The position numbers and the translations under genes were made by a program. Source: Nitrosopumilaceae archaeon (GTDB lineage Archaea; Thermoproteota; Nitrososphaeria; Nitrososphaerales; Nitrosopumilaceae). From it: 49,611 bases of DNA. The notes beneath the pieces were generated by a model. It was given only the letters and a program-made list of their open reading frames with translations, was not told where the DNA came from and ran no database searches. Where the stretch lies: the NCBI GenBank assembly GCA_035631875.1, contig DASQHX010000002.1:1-49611 (forward strand). The letters run 5' to 3'. Positions 40,329 to 49,436 of the stretch are shown here, one piece after another. The stretch's first letter is position 1; the number at the start of each line of letters is the position of its first letter.

Positions 40329-40565
40329 ATGCATAGTGCGTTTATACTAATGAATGCAGAACTTGGTAAGGAAAATCATATTGTAAAAGAACTACGCCAA
40401 ATTCCAAATGTCAAAGAAGTTTATCCAGTTTATGGAGTATATGATGTATTGATGGAATTGGAAGCTGATTCGATGGAAGTCTTGCGTGAAACAATCACAA
40501 CAAAGATTAGAAAATTAGATGGAATCAAGTCCACTTTGACTATGATAATTGTAAAAGACCAATGA
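40329..40565 (+). CDS. Stand-alone Lrp/AsnC sensor (RAM) domain protein
   Basis: I start at ATG 40329 (MHSAFILMNAELGKE), where the RAM domain begins. A longer frame from 40260 adds unrelated residues. The 78 residues show the RAM pattern with YPVYGVYDVLMELEADS and STLTMIIV. It lacks a DNA-binding domain. It may form hetero-oligomers with other Lrp proteins. It lies 49 bp before the antiporter gene on the same strand. Confidence 0.85.
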   Translation: MHSAFILMNAELGKENHIVKELRQIPNVKEVYPVYGVYDVLMELEADSMEVLRETITTKIRKLDGIKSTLTMIIVKDQ

Positions 40566-40614
40566 TCCTACTAAATAATTGTCTATAATAATTTGGAAAA
40601 GTAGAGAATAGAGA

Positions 40615-41622
40615 TTGGCAGAAAATTTACTTTTATTGTTAGGTTGGTTAGGTGAACTAATCTTTTGCAGTTGGTTACTTTCTAGTGGGGCAGAGCATCT
40701 TGCAGAACGCTGGGGTGGAAAGTTTGTTGGTAGAACACTTCTTAGTATTGCAACAACACTTCCAGAAATTGCAATTGTAGTAACTGCTGCAAAAGATGGT
40801 TCTTATGGCATTGCACTCGGTTCCGCTCTTGGTAGTAATCTTTTCATGATGACACTTGGTCTTGCGGTAATGCTAATTATTGCAACAACAAAACTTTCCA
40901 AAGCACCGCAACGATTTATTGATGTAAAGCAATTCAAGATTGATAAAATTCTTCTGGTGATAACCTCTGTAGTTGGAGCTATATTGTTTATTGATGGGTA
41001 TGATGTAACTGATGGAATAATATTTGTAGGGTTTTTTGGTGCATACTTGTATTTTGCATTCCGTGAGATGAGACAAGAGCGAAAAGATGAAGCACTAGTC
41101 TCTGAACTTCATGCAACACATGAGGCAAAAATGTCAAAAAAACACTTTGGCCGTTCAATGATTCTTTTCATAATAGGAACTGTTGGGATTTTCATTGGAG
41201 CAGCACCATTTGTACATTCTCTTGGTGGCGTTGCATTAGATAGCGGTGTTTCGGTTGTTATACTAGCAGTAATAATAAGTCCCATTGCTGGAGAGATGCC
41301 AGAAAAAATATCGATGATTTTTCTTGCACGTAAAGGTGCAAGTGGTGCGTCTATTGCAGTGGCAAATGTTTTAGGATCAAAAATTCTAAACAACACACTA
41401 CTTCTCGCAGTAGCTATCTTTGCAGCTATGTCATATCGAGGATTTACAACAAAAATTCCAAACACCTCGCTTTTGGAAGATCAGATGATCCTAGTTACAG
41501 TAATCACAATCATTGCACTCATTCCTATGTTCAGAAACAAACTTGGTTTGAAAAGTGGAATAATGCTTTTAATTTTATATGGAATAGGCATTGGATTCCA
41601 ATTTGTTTTATCTTCTCTTTAA
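40615..41622 (+). CDS. Ca2+/cation antiporter (CaCA family)
   Basis: The TTG start gives MAENLLLLLGWLGE and 335 residues with about ten membrane helices. It has two inverted alpha repeats: TTLPEIAIVVTAA with GSALGSNLF, and SPIAGEMPEKISMIF with VANVLGSKILN. The conserved acidic residues (E in LPEI and MPEK) bind the cation. It exports Ca2+ or similar ions by Na+ or H+ exchange. The gene ends overlapping the convergent tldE gene by 4 bp. Confidence 0.88.
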   Translation: MAENLLLLLGWLGELIFCSWLLSSGAEHLAERWGGKFVGRTLLSIATTLPEIAIVVTAAKDGSYGIALGSALGSNLFMMTLGLAVMLIIATTKLSKAPQRFIDVKQFKIDKILLVITSVVGAILFIDGYDVTDGIIFVGFFGAYLYFAFREMRQERKDEALVSELHATHEAKMSKKHFGRSMILFIIGTVGIFIGAAPFVHSLGGVALDSGVSVVILAVIISPIAGEMPEKISMIFLARKGASGASIAVANVLGSKILNNTLLLAVAIFAAMSYRGFTTKIPNTSLLEDQMILVTVITIIALIPMFRNKLGLKSGIMLLILYGIGIGFQFVLSSL

Positions 41623-42971
41623 ATTGGAATTATCTTTACTCCTTCTACCTTGATAGATGGAGTGATGCAGGGAAGTGAACTCCACTGTAACACATTTTTT
41701 ATATCATTTCCTATAGCTGAAACATTTTGTAATAATGTTGTAAGGTTATGTACTATTCTGAATGATTTGCCTGAGTTTTTAATAATTCCGTTTTCTATTA
41801 TTCTGATTCCGCTTCTTGCTGTACAAGAAAAATCACCGCGCTCTGGATTTACTGGATATGTATACCAGAGTCTTCCTACAAGCAATCCTTTTTTTGTATT
41901 TTTTATTATCTCGTCTTTCGTTTCACCCCTGCCGTCTATCCTTAGGTTGTGTGGTGATGGAAAGGGTATTGGCTGTGCATTTCTGCCCATAGGCGAACCC
42001 ATCCGACTTGCATTTCCTGTAGATTTCATTCCTTCTTTGAATGCATAAAACGAGTCGGAAAATGTATTTGTAAAGATACCTGATTTTATGAGGTGTCGTG
42101 GTAAAGTAGGAACTCCCTCATCATCAAAGGACTTGCTACCGATTCCTTCTGGATGATGTGGATCATCTATTAGGTTAAAATTTTCAGTGGCTATGTTTTT
42201 GCCAAGCTTATCTACAAAACAACTTCTTTTTTCTGAATATGTTTTTAGATTAAAATTTGAAGAAAAAACAAAAGCAAGCATTTCTCCAATTGCATAAGGT
42301 TCAAAAATAATACTATAAGTTTCAGATTGACAACTTTCTGGATTTATAGAGTTTATGCACATTTCTGCAGCATCCTTTCCAACTGTTTCGGAAGAAAAAT
42401 TGTTAACAGTTCTAGACGAAATAGCCCCAACACCGCTTACTGGTGTGATGCCATAATCTGAATCTGCGTTAATATTTCCAGCAATGTATGTTGCCTTGTC
42501 AGTACAATTTAATCCGTTACTGTTGGCAATCTCAATATTTTCAGAGACAATATTCAAAGATCCAGAAATTGTTGTAATTTTTTGTTGTTTGGCAGCATTG
42601 ATCATCTCCTGTGCAATATCAGATGCTTCTATTCCGGAGATCTCTTCAAGTTTTTTATCAAAAGTTTTTTCAACTATGGAAAATTTTGCAGCAAAAGGTA
42701 AAGACTTCCAGAAATTTTTTGGTTTGACAAGAGATGTTGATTGCAATGCCTTTTCAACTATATCGTTTTCAAAATTTGTAGTCTTGGCAGAACCAATTCT
42801 TTTTTCATGAATGATTCGTACGGCAAGTCCTCTTTCTTGGTTTTGTTTTAATTCAGCTATTTCTGAATTTGTTATTCTTATTGTTGTGATTTTCCTTTCT
42901 ACAAGGAATGTTTCACACTCGTCCAACTGTAGACTTTTAGCCTTAGAGAGTACCTTCTCACAAGCTGACAA
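41619..42971 (-). CDS. TldE/PmbA-like metallopeptidase partner
   Basis: This 450-residue member of the TldD/TldE family has the marker SFDDEGVPTLPRHLIKSG, and GxxRLWYTYPVNP near the end. It lacks the HExxxH zinc motif of TldD, so it is the TldE/PmbA-type partner. TldD-TldE pairs cleave unfolded peptides, including modified peptide antibiotics, but no tldD lies next to it here. It begins directly after the cofH stop. Confidence 0.85.
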   Translation of the reverse strand: MSACEKVLSKAKSLQLDECETFLVERKITTIRITNSEIAELKQNQERGLAVRIIHEKRIGSAKTTNFENDIVEKALQSTSLVKPKNFWKSLPFAAKFSIVEKTFDKKLEEISGIEASDIAQEMINAAKQQKITTISGSLNIVSENIEIANSNGLNCTDKATYIAGNINADSDYGITPVSGVGAISSRTVNNFSSETVGKDAAEMCINSINPESCQSETYSIIFEPYAIGEMLAFVFSSNFNLKTYSEKRSCFVDKLGKNIATENFNLIDDPHHPEGIGSKSFDDEGVPTLPRHLIKSGIFTNTFSDSFYAFKEGMKSTGNASRMGSPMGRNAQPIPFPSPHNLRIDGRGETKDEIIKNTKKGLLVGRLWYTYPVNPERGDFSCTARSGIRIIENGIIKNSGKSFRIVHNLTTLLQNVSAIGNDIKNVLQWSSLPCITPSIKVEGVKIIPI

Positions 42972-44234
42972 CTAATTTCGCCTATTTTTGTACCTGTATT
43001 TGTCCAGCTTGATTAATTCATGATAAGAACCAAATTGTGATGTGTTTTCAACTTTATCCAAAACATCTTCTTTTTCTTTAGTTTCATACGTCTGTATTAT
43101 TTTATAGGAGGTAGTTCTTTGTGCTGGAATTCTGTCAATCTGTCTTATGAAATTTCTAATCTCTTTTGGTTTAAGAAGCTGTCCGTGTTTTGCTCCTGCT
43201 GCTGTGGATATACTTTCATTTATCAACGTTCCACCAAAATCATTTGCTCCCCACATGAGCAAGAGCTGTGACATGTTTCCGCCCTCTTTAACCCAAGAAG
43301 TTTGAATGTTGTTTATGTAATTATTTAACATTATACGTGATACTGCATGCATTAATAGTACATCATTTCCATTGGCACCATTTTTTATTCCAACATGTAG
43401 ATTGTTCTTGTACATTGGAGCTTCAGAATGTATGAAATTCAATGGAACAAATTCTGTAAAACCACTCGTCTCCTTTTGAATTTCGCGAATCAAACCGATA
43501 TGTCTCGCTCTGTCCTCTGGTGTTTCCAAGTGACCAAACATGATAGTAGATGTTGAAGGAATCCCTAGTCTATGAGCTGTTTTAATTATCTCGATCCAGT
43601 TTTTTACGCTTATTCTTCCAGGAGAAATTCGGTCGCGAAGTTTTTGATCCAAAATCTCTGCAGCTGTTCCAGGAAGTGAATTGACACCTGCTTCTTTTAG
43701 TCGTACAAGATATTCTTTGATTGATATGTTAGATCTTGTTGCACCATACAATACTTCTTCTGGCGAAAATCCATGAATGTGAATGTCAGAGACTTCTTTT
43801 TTTATTGCCTTGCAGATATTCTCATAAGTTTCTCCATCCATGTCAGGAGGTAGACCTGCTTGTACACAAACTTCAGTTGCACCTAGAGTTCTTGCCTCTC
43901 TAGTTCGTCTTACAATTTCTTCTGTGGGTAAAAAATATCCCTCCTCTTCACGAAAATCCCTACTGAATGCACAAAATCCACATTGTTTAATGCAGACATT
44001 TGTAAAATTGATGTTTCTGTTTATGATATAAGTGACAACATCGCCAACTCTTCTTTTCCTTAACTCGTTTGCAACCATGCCAACAAGGTGAAAATTTATT
44101 CCTTTTGCATAAAACAACCTTGTTGATTCTTCTACTGAAATTTCCTTTTCAGCAAGTGCTCTATCCAAAGTTTCAACTATTAGTGGATCAGCACATCTTA
44201 ACAGAGAATCAAACAGTGATGATTGAACAATCAT
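42972..44234 (-). CDS. cofH: FO synthase subunit 2
   Basis: This 420-residue radical SAM enzyme has the CxxxCxxC motif C81, C85, C88 (NVCIKQCGFCAF). With CofG it makes the deazaflavin core FO from tyrosine and the pyrimidine diaminouracil, precursor of coenzyme F420. CofH catalyses the tyrosine-side step. Further family motifs are TEVCVQAGLPPDMDGETY and SPGRISVKNWIEIIKTAH. The start overlaps the cofG stop by 4 bp. Confidence 0.95.
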   Translation of the reverse strand: MIVQSSLFDSLLRCADPLIVETLDRALAEKEISVEESTRLFYAKGINFHLVGMVANELRKRRVGDVVTYIINRNINFTNVCIKQCGFCAFSRDFREEEGYFLPTEEIVRRTREARTLGATEVCVQAGLPPDMDGETYENICKAIKKEVSDIHIHGFSPEEVLYGATRSNISIKEYLVRLKEAGVNSLPGTAAEILDQKLRDRISPGRISVKNWIEIIKTAHRLGIPSTSTIMFGHLETPEDRARHIGLIREIQKETSGFTEFVPLNFIHSEAPMYKNNLHVGIKNGANGNDVLLMHAVSRIMLNNYINNIQTSWVKEGGNMSQLLLMWGANDFGGTLINESISTAAGAKHGQLLKPKEIRNFIRQIDRIPAQRTTSYKIIQTYETKEKEDVLDKVENTSQFGSYHELIKLDKYRYKNRRN

Positions 44235-45400
44235 TTTTGTTGCTCCATTTTCACAAACCCTTCAGAGTCTGTACACTCTGATATTTTAGATTTAAGATCT
44301 GGATGCACAAATGAAAAAAATTCTGGATACACTGGAAGTCTTGCTTTTAACTCAAATCCTGCTTTATGAGAATTTTTCGCAATCGTATCTATAGATGGCC
44401 ACGAGAATTCAGGATTTACATAATCAGGAGTTAGTGGGGAAATTCCTCCCCAATCATTTATTCCAACAGATAGAAAACTTGCATAGGAGTCTGGAGAAAG
44501 ATTTGGTGGAATCTGGATGTTCATTTCTGGCATAATTACTCTGGCAAGTGCAATTAGTGTTTTAAAATATTTTTCTTCTGGAGACGGAACATTTTTCATC
44601 ATAGTATCTGATTTTGGTTGAAAGTTTTGCAAAATAATTTCTTGGATGTGACCGTATTTTTCATGAATCTCTTTTATTGCATAGATTGAATCAATTACTT
44701 CAATAGCAGTTTCACCAATTCCAATAAGAATTCCTGTCGTCATTGGGATTCCAAGTTCACCAGCATCTTTTAGTACTCGAAGTCTTGCTTTGGGATGTTT
44801 ACTAGGAGCAGACTCGTGAGGCATGCCACTTTGTGATAATCGTACACTGGAATTTTCAAGCATTAGACCAAGACTTACATTAGTTTTTTTAAGTTCGTTC
44901 ATTTCTGATTTTGTAAGGTTTCCGGCATTAGTGTGAGGGAAAAGTCCTTTATTAAGAGCAACTTCAGATGCATGAATCAAATACTCGACAGTACTTACAA
45001 AACCATTTTCTTTAAGCCATATTCTTGCTTCTTGGTATTTTTGTTCTGGTCTTTCTCCTGTAACAAATAATGCCTCTGTACATTTGTGAGTTTTTCCAAT
45101 CTTTGCAAGGTTATGTACATCTTGTTTTGACATCATAGAACTCTTTGATTGGTTTGGTTCTGATTTGTAAGTACAATATGAACATGTGTCCCTACAGAGA
45201 TTAATTAAATTGAAAAAGATTTTTCTTGAATACGTAACGTGGGTTCCTTTGTATCTGTTTCTTAAAATTTGTGATGTTTTGTAGAGTTCAAGGGGAGTAT
45301 TTTGCGATTCCTCATAAATCTGGTAAGCCTCCTCCTTTGAAATTTCTTTATTATCAATAACTCTATTTAATGCGTCAGAAATTAAGGTAAGTTTGCTCAA
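44231..45400 (-). CDS. cofG: FO synthase subunit 1
   Basis: This 389-residue radical SAM enzyme has C69, C73, C76 (NLCRDTCSYCTY). It catalyses the second radical step of FO formation. The family motif region reads EALFVTGERPEQKY, with LGLMLENSSVRLSQSGMPHE and NDWGGISPLTPDYVNPE. It is in one run with cofH and tldE. An N-terminal helical stretch of 60 residues precedes the motif. Confidence 0.95.
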   Translation of the reverse strand: MSKLTLISDALNRVIDNKEISKEEAYQIYEESQNTPLELYKTSQILRNRYKGTHVTYSRKIFFNLINLCRDTCSYCTYKSEPNQSKSSMMSKQDVHNLAKIGKTHKCTEALFVTGERPEQKYQEARIWLKENGFVSTVEYLIHASEVALNKGLFPHTNAGNLTKSEMNELKKTNVSLGLMLENSSVRLSQSGMPHESAPSKHPKARLRVLKDAGELGIPMTTGILIGIGETAIEVIDSIYAIKEIHEKYGHIQEIILQNFQPKSDTMMKNVPSPEEKYFKTLIALARVIMPEMNIQIPPNLSPDSYASFLSVGINDWGGISPLTPDYVNPEFSWPSIDTIAKNSHKAGFELKARLPVYPEFFSFVHPDLKSKISECTDSEGFVKMEQQK

Positions 45401-45439
45401 TAGTTGAATTAGCTAATGGCAGTGGTATTTATTCTTGTA

Positions 45440-46600
45440 CTAGTGTTGATTTTGATTGGGTCTTTCTTCTAGAATCAAATCAAAATTGCTTGTATGACCG
45501 TTGCGAAGGATCTTTAAAGTTATTTTATCCCCAACTGATTTTTCTTCTTGTAGATAATTCAGAATGTCTTCAAGTTTTCGTACTTGATTGTTATCAATAC
45601 CTAAGATGATGTCGCCACCTATTTTGTATTTTGTACCATCAACAGTAGTTGTATTGGTGTAACCGTGAAGACCTGCTTTTCCTGCTGGACTTTCCATTAC
45701 AACATTTTGAATCATAAATCCGCTTGATACCTGTAATCTGAGAGCACTGGCCAAATCTGGGTCAATACTAATACCAGATATTCCAATCCATGGGTGCTTG
45801 AAATGTCCATTTTGTATAAGGGCCGGAACGATTTTTTTAATTATATTTGAGGGAATTGCAAATCCTATGCCGGAAAACTCACCAGTACCAGATTGTATGG
45901 CAGTGTTGATTCCTATCACTCGTCCTTGCATGTCAAGTAATGGTCCGCCAGAGTTTCCGGGATTTATTGCAGTATCTGTCTGAATTACATCTGGTATTGA
46001 AAATAAAGCAGTATCTGGAGTCTCCAATAGTCTTCCTACCTGACTAACTATTCCCGATGTAATTGAACCACTAAGACCAAAAGGACTTCCTATTGCTGCT
46101 ACTGGTTCTCCAATACGTAATTTTGATGAATCTCCTAGAGTCAGTGGATGTAGAATTGATTGATCTGCATTTACCTTGATGACAGCCAAGTCCGCAAAGG
46201 GATCTGTACCTACAATTGTTGCTGTGTATGATTCTCCTTCATGAAATGTTACTGTAATTTTTGTGGCATTTTTAACAACATGGTTATTTGTTATAATGTG
46301 ACCATTTAGATCATATACAATTCCTGATCCAAGATCACGACCCCCTGATGTATCGTTTGACGTGCGAACAATTACTTGTACTACACCATCATCAGATTTT
46401 GCAAAAAGATCAGCAAGAGACATTTCAGAATTTTTAGATAAAATCTGATCAAAATAATTTGTGTTCATAGAACCATTCATAAGATCAGTTTTTTGTGGCG
46501 AAATAAAAAAAACAAAGACCAATGATATTACAATTACACCATAAATGCAGCCCAAAATGGCAGTTGTCTTATCCAAGGACTCAAAGTATAGACGGTTCAT
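45440..46600 (-). CDS. HtrA/DegP-like membrane-anchored serine protease
   Basis: In this 386-residue protein an N-terminal membrane helix (about 12-33) anchors a trypsin-like domain facing outside, with H107 (ITNNHVV), D137 (FADLAVIKV) and S217 (GNSGGPLLD). A C-terminal PDZ domain (about 285-380) has GFMIQNVVMESPAGKAGLHG. It probably degrades or checks misfolded secreted proteins, of which this region encodes many. It lies 14 bp after the GT2 gene and 39 bp before cofG. Confidence 0.92.
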   Translation of the reverse strand: MNRLYFESLDKTTAILGCIYGVIVISLVFVFFISPQKTDLMNGSMNTNYFDQILSKNSEMSLADLFAKSDDGVVQVIVRTSNDTSGGRDLGSGIVYDLNGHIITNNHVVKNATKITVTFHEGESYTATIVGTDPFADLAVIKVNADQSILHPLTLGDSSKLRIGEPVAAIGSPFGLSGSITSGIVSQVGRLLETPDTALFSIPDVIQTDTAINPGNSGGPLLDMQGRVIGINTAIQSGTGEFSGIGFAIPSNIIKKIVPALIQNGHFKHPWIGISGISIDPDLASALRLQVSSGFMIQNVVMESPAGKAGLHGYTNTTTVDGTKYKIGGDIILGIDNNQVRKLEDILNYLQEEKSVGDKITLKILRNGHTSNFDLILEERPNQNQH

Positions 46601-46614
46601 CTATAATCCTTCCT

Positions 46615-47823
46615 CTATAAGTTTATTGAATTTTGAATTTGATCTACCATTGAATACGTTCTTCCTCTCCACATTACTGCAGTGCTACTCTTTGCTTGTA
46701 AAATTCCAGCTGCAAAACCTATGACAATGATGAAACTGCCTATAGGACCAAGTACTGCATGCCTGAGACCAAGTGATAGCCCTTTTTTCACCTCTATAAT
46801 TGCTGCAACATAAAGAAGCGAAACCGTAATAATTGAGACTACAAAAAGCACTGAAAATGATTCGGACAAATTTGCAAAGATTACAGAATATGCCAAAATA
46901 GGAAATGGCATGAAGAGCAAAAACAAAACTGCAACAAAAATTCCTACTGCGATGTTTTTATTTTGAAGATAAAGTGGGATCATGAGGCGTTTTAAAGCGT
47001 GCCAAAGTGTTGACCAATCTCGTGCCCAAACTGCCTCTATAAGATGTTCACCACGAACCATCTTCATCTTATGACCTGATTCCTTTACCTTTTTTCCAAG
47101 AGCGCCGTCCTCTACAATTTCTCCTTTTACTCCTTCATGGGTTCCAACACTTTCGTAGGTTTTTCTTTTGATAATGAAAAAACTTCCAAAAAAATAACCT
47201 GTTTTTTTTGATGGATCGTTTACACGAATAGCTGAAAATCTGGTATGCAAAAAGGTTGAAAGCATTGGTAGTGTAATTTTGGTCCACTTGTCAAGACAGA
47301 TCATTTTTGGAATGACAGTGAGCGCATCAAGGTTATCACTTAGAAGATGTGAAACTGATAATGAAATAATGTCTTTTGAATGTTTAGTATCGGCATCAGT
47401 AAATAACAAAAGTTCACCTGTGGATTTTTTAAAACCTTCAAAGCAAGCCCAATTTTTCCCCATCCAATTTTCTGGTTTTGGTTCTGCCAATACATAAATA
47501 ATCTTGGAGTTTTTTTCTGCCATTTTTTTAATTATTTCTGCAGTTCTATCCTCTGATCTATCGTCAATTACTATTATCTCATAATTCTCATAGTCTTGGT
47601 CTAAAAGCGAAGCAAGGCATTTTTCAATAAACCCTTCCTCGTTTCTTGCTGGTAAAATAACTGATACCTTTGGTTTTGAATGCGGTTTTACTTCAAACTT
47701 GTCTAAAAAAGGTGAATCTCTAAATGAAATCCACATTGATTTTATCAATAGAATCCAAGTAATGGCAACTCCAACTAAAATGGCAGCTAGAATATAATTA
47801 AAAACATCCAAGATAATTTCCAT
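46615..47823 (-). CDS. Membrane glycosyltransferase, family 2
   Basis: This 402-residue protein has an N-terminal helix, then a GT-A domain with ILPARNEEGFIEKCLASLLD, VIDDRSEDRT and the metal-binding DAD at 143-145 in FTDADTKHS, an acidic VEDGALGKKVKE region, and several C-terminal membrane helices. The plan is close to HpnB/CrtQ-like enzymes that glycosylate isoprenoid or hopanoid lipids. In this phylum a polar-lipid or glycan acceptor is plausible but unknown. Confidence 0.85.
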   Translation of the reverse strand: MEIILDVFNYILAAILVGVAITWILLIKSMWISFRDSPFLDKFEVKPHSKPKVSVILPARNEEGFIEKCLASLLDQDYENYEIIVIDDRSEDRTAEIIKKMAEKNSKIIYVLAEPKPENWMGKNWACFEGFKKSTGELLLFTDADTKHSKDIISLSVSHLLSDNLDALTVIPKMICLDKWTKITLPMLSTFLHTRFSAIRVNDPSKKTGYFFGSFFIIKRKTYESVGTHEGVKGEIVEDGALGKKVKESGHKMKMVRGEHLIEAVWARDWSTLWHALKRLMIPLYLQNKNIAVGIFVAVLFLLFMPFPILAYSVIFANLSESFSVLFVVSIITVSLLYVAAIIEVKKGLSLGLRHAVLGPIGSFIIVIGFAAGILQAKSSTAVMWRGRTYSMVDQIQNSINL

Positions 47824-47827
47824 GAAA

Positions 47828-48244
47828 TTACTTCTCTGCTTCTTGTTTTATGCTTTGTAGTGCCTGTTCAGTTCCACTCTGGATGTGTTTTTTTACCATA
47901 CCTGTAAATATGCCCATCATTCCTGAGAGTTTCATATCCCAAATTGCTTCTAGGTGGATTGCTCCATCTTTTGGTGTGAGAATTATTGTCTTAGTTCCAT
48001 TTATGATTCCCTTAGTAAACTCGGCTTGAATTTTTTCTTTAGGAAATAGGGTTACAATTTGCATACATTTGGAATCTTTGAAGGCAATTGTAACCTCACG
48101 TGTGATAATATTATCTTGTTTTGATATGTTTCTTACTTCCTTTGTACCTTTCCAGAATTTAGGCTCTGCATCAAGATCTGATACGATATTCCAAATTTTT
48201 TCAAGTGATGCGTTTACGTCTATGGAACTTTGTATTTGAACCAT
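47828..48244 (-). CDS. SRPBCC-family (polyketide cyclase-like) protein
   Basis: This 138-residue protein begins MVQIQSSIDVNASLEKIWN, the standard opening of the START/SRPBCC lipid-binding fold, and ends with a long helix (about 110-135). It may bind a hydrophobic ligand such as a quinone or isoprenoid. It is first in the run with GT2 (4 bp gap) and htrA, which suits a lipid or membrane role. Confidence 0.82.
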   Translation of the reverse strand: MVQIQSSIDVNASLEKIWNIVSDLDAEPKFWKGTKEVRNISKQDNIITREVTIAFKDSKCMQIVTLFPKEKIQAEFTKGIINGTKTIILTPKDGAIHLEAIWDMKLSGMMGIFTGMVKKHIQSGTEQALQSIKQEAEK

Positions 48245-48332
48245 ATTGTATTTTTTGACAGTCTACATATTAGTCTTGATTTACAAAAAGATTCTGCACA
48301 GAAAACAATTGATATTTTCTAATACATTATAA

Positions 48333-48442
48333 TTTCATGAGAGATGTAGTATCAAAAAAACACCAGCAGAACAAGCTGGAATTACGCTAAATTTAGGTGA
48401 GAATAAATTAAGAGTTTGATCAAAATGGTATCCAGATCATAA
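48333..48442 (+). pseudogene. Transposase C-terminal remnant
   Basis: In the 350 bp gap before 48595, a broken reading reads IKKTPAEQAGITLNLGEN then, after a one-base frame change and an in-frame TGA, LIKMVSRS and a stop. KTPAExAGI near GENKW and LI is the ending style of several archaeal DDE transposases. Only this tail survives, and no inverted repeats are visible. The remainder of the gap (48443-48594) has no gene. Confidence 0.45.
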
Positions 48443-48594
48443 AATTAGTATGTGATAAGTACGAGATAAAGTCCTAAACAGTCTGTATCTACACAATCAG
48501 CTAAATGGTTGTAACTCTAGCTAAACAGTACATATCAAACCAGTTCTTCAAAGTAAAGATGCAATGAAATTACTAGTACATATCATGTTGGAAA

Positions 48595-48933
48595 ATGATT
48601 AATCTAATGTTTGATAATAACGAAGAGGTAAAAAAAGTATTGGTAACTCTATCCGTAGAGAAAGCACTACTTGATATTGGAAAGTCTACCTATGACAATG
48701 TGTTAGAGATCCTAAATACAGAATATCACTGTTATCTGCCAGATTGTTATGAACATCCTGAATACTTGAATAAAATACTCTCAGAATTATACGATAATAT
48801 TGGCATAGTAGAATCAATCACAAAACAATTAGAGGAATTCAACTATCATGAACCAATAAACAAATTTTTGAAAGTAATATGCAATTATACCACAAAACTG
48901 AACACCGGCAATTTCAAGTTGTCAAACCCATAG
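48595..48933 (+). CDS. NitrOD5-like small protein
   Basis: This 112-residue protein shares its core with the protein at 29244: YHCYLPDCYEHPEYLNKIL and a close ending INKFLKVI. It adds a short 20-residue tail. An ATG four codons in (48607) could also start it. The two copies on opposite strands show that this family has duplicated in the genome. Function is inferred only from the family's occurrence in signalling contexts. Confidence 0.65.
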   Translation: MINLMFDNNEEVKKVLVTLSVEKALLDIGKSTYDNVLEILNTEYHCYLPDCYEHPEYLNKILSELYDNIGIVESITKQLEEFNYHEPINKFLKVICNYTTKLNTGNFKLSNP

Positions 48934-49436
48934 TTCTGAACAAATGTAGTTTTCAAAATATTCATTAGTTAAACCATAAATTCCAAAAACTTCTTGATGT
49001 ATTAAACAGTAAGTTGTAGTGATACAACATACGTGTTATTATTGCCATAGGCTTGAGTCTCATTGGACCCAACAAAGTACAATATAGTCAGGGTATTGCC
49101 GTGGGATATTTCATAAATGAAAGATCAGCTTTTTATCACTGTTTTTTTATCATATAGATCCCAATTTGAATAAAATATTGTATAATCTTATAGCTGTAAC
49201 CTTATTTCCAAATATGCCCATAATTAATCAAATTAATGCTAATGTCTTGTGTCGTGGCGATGGTTTTGGTTAAAAATTCTGATCAACGAACAACTCTTCC
49301 CACATTTTGTTTTTCTGATAATGTTCTAAAAATAATTCTGTCACAAAGATTTCAATTAGAATACAAAGCTATGTTTAATATTTTCATAACTTTAGAATTC
49401 TCTAAGAAAATTATAATGCGAGTTCTGATCTAGACA
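48934..49436. other. Spacer with no supported gene
   Basis: There are 503 bp without a convincing reading frame. A 65-codon open frame at 49236-49433 has no recognisable domain or promoter signal and I reject it. A short run in frame near 49035-49120 (IIAIGLSLIGP on the plus strand) is hydrophobic and may be decayed coding sequence, but its family cannot be stated. Confidence 0.5.

Noticed and set aside
49236-49433. Open frame of 65 codons on the plus strand
   Set aside because: No recognisable domain, no clear promoter, and biased toward hydrophobic residues as in random AT-rich DNA.
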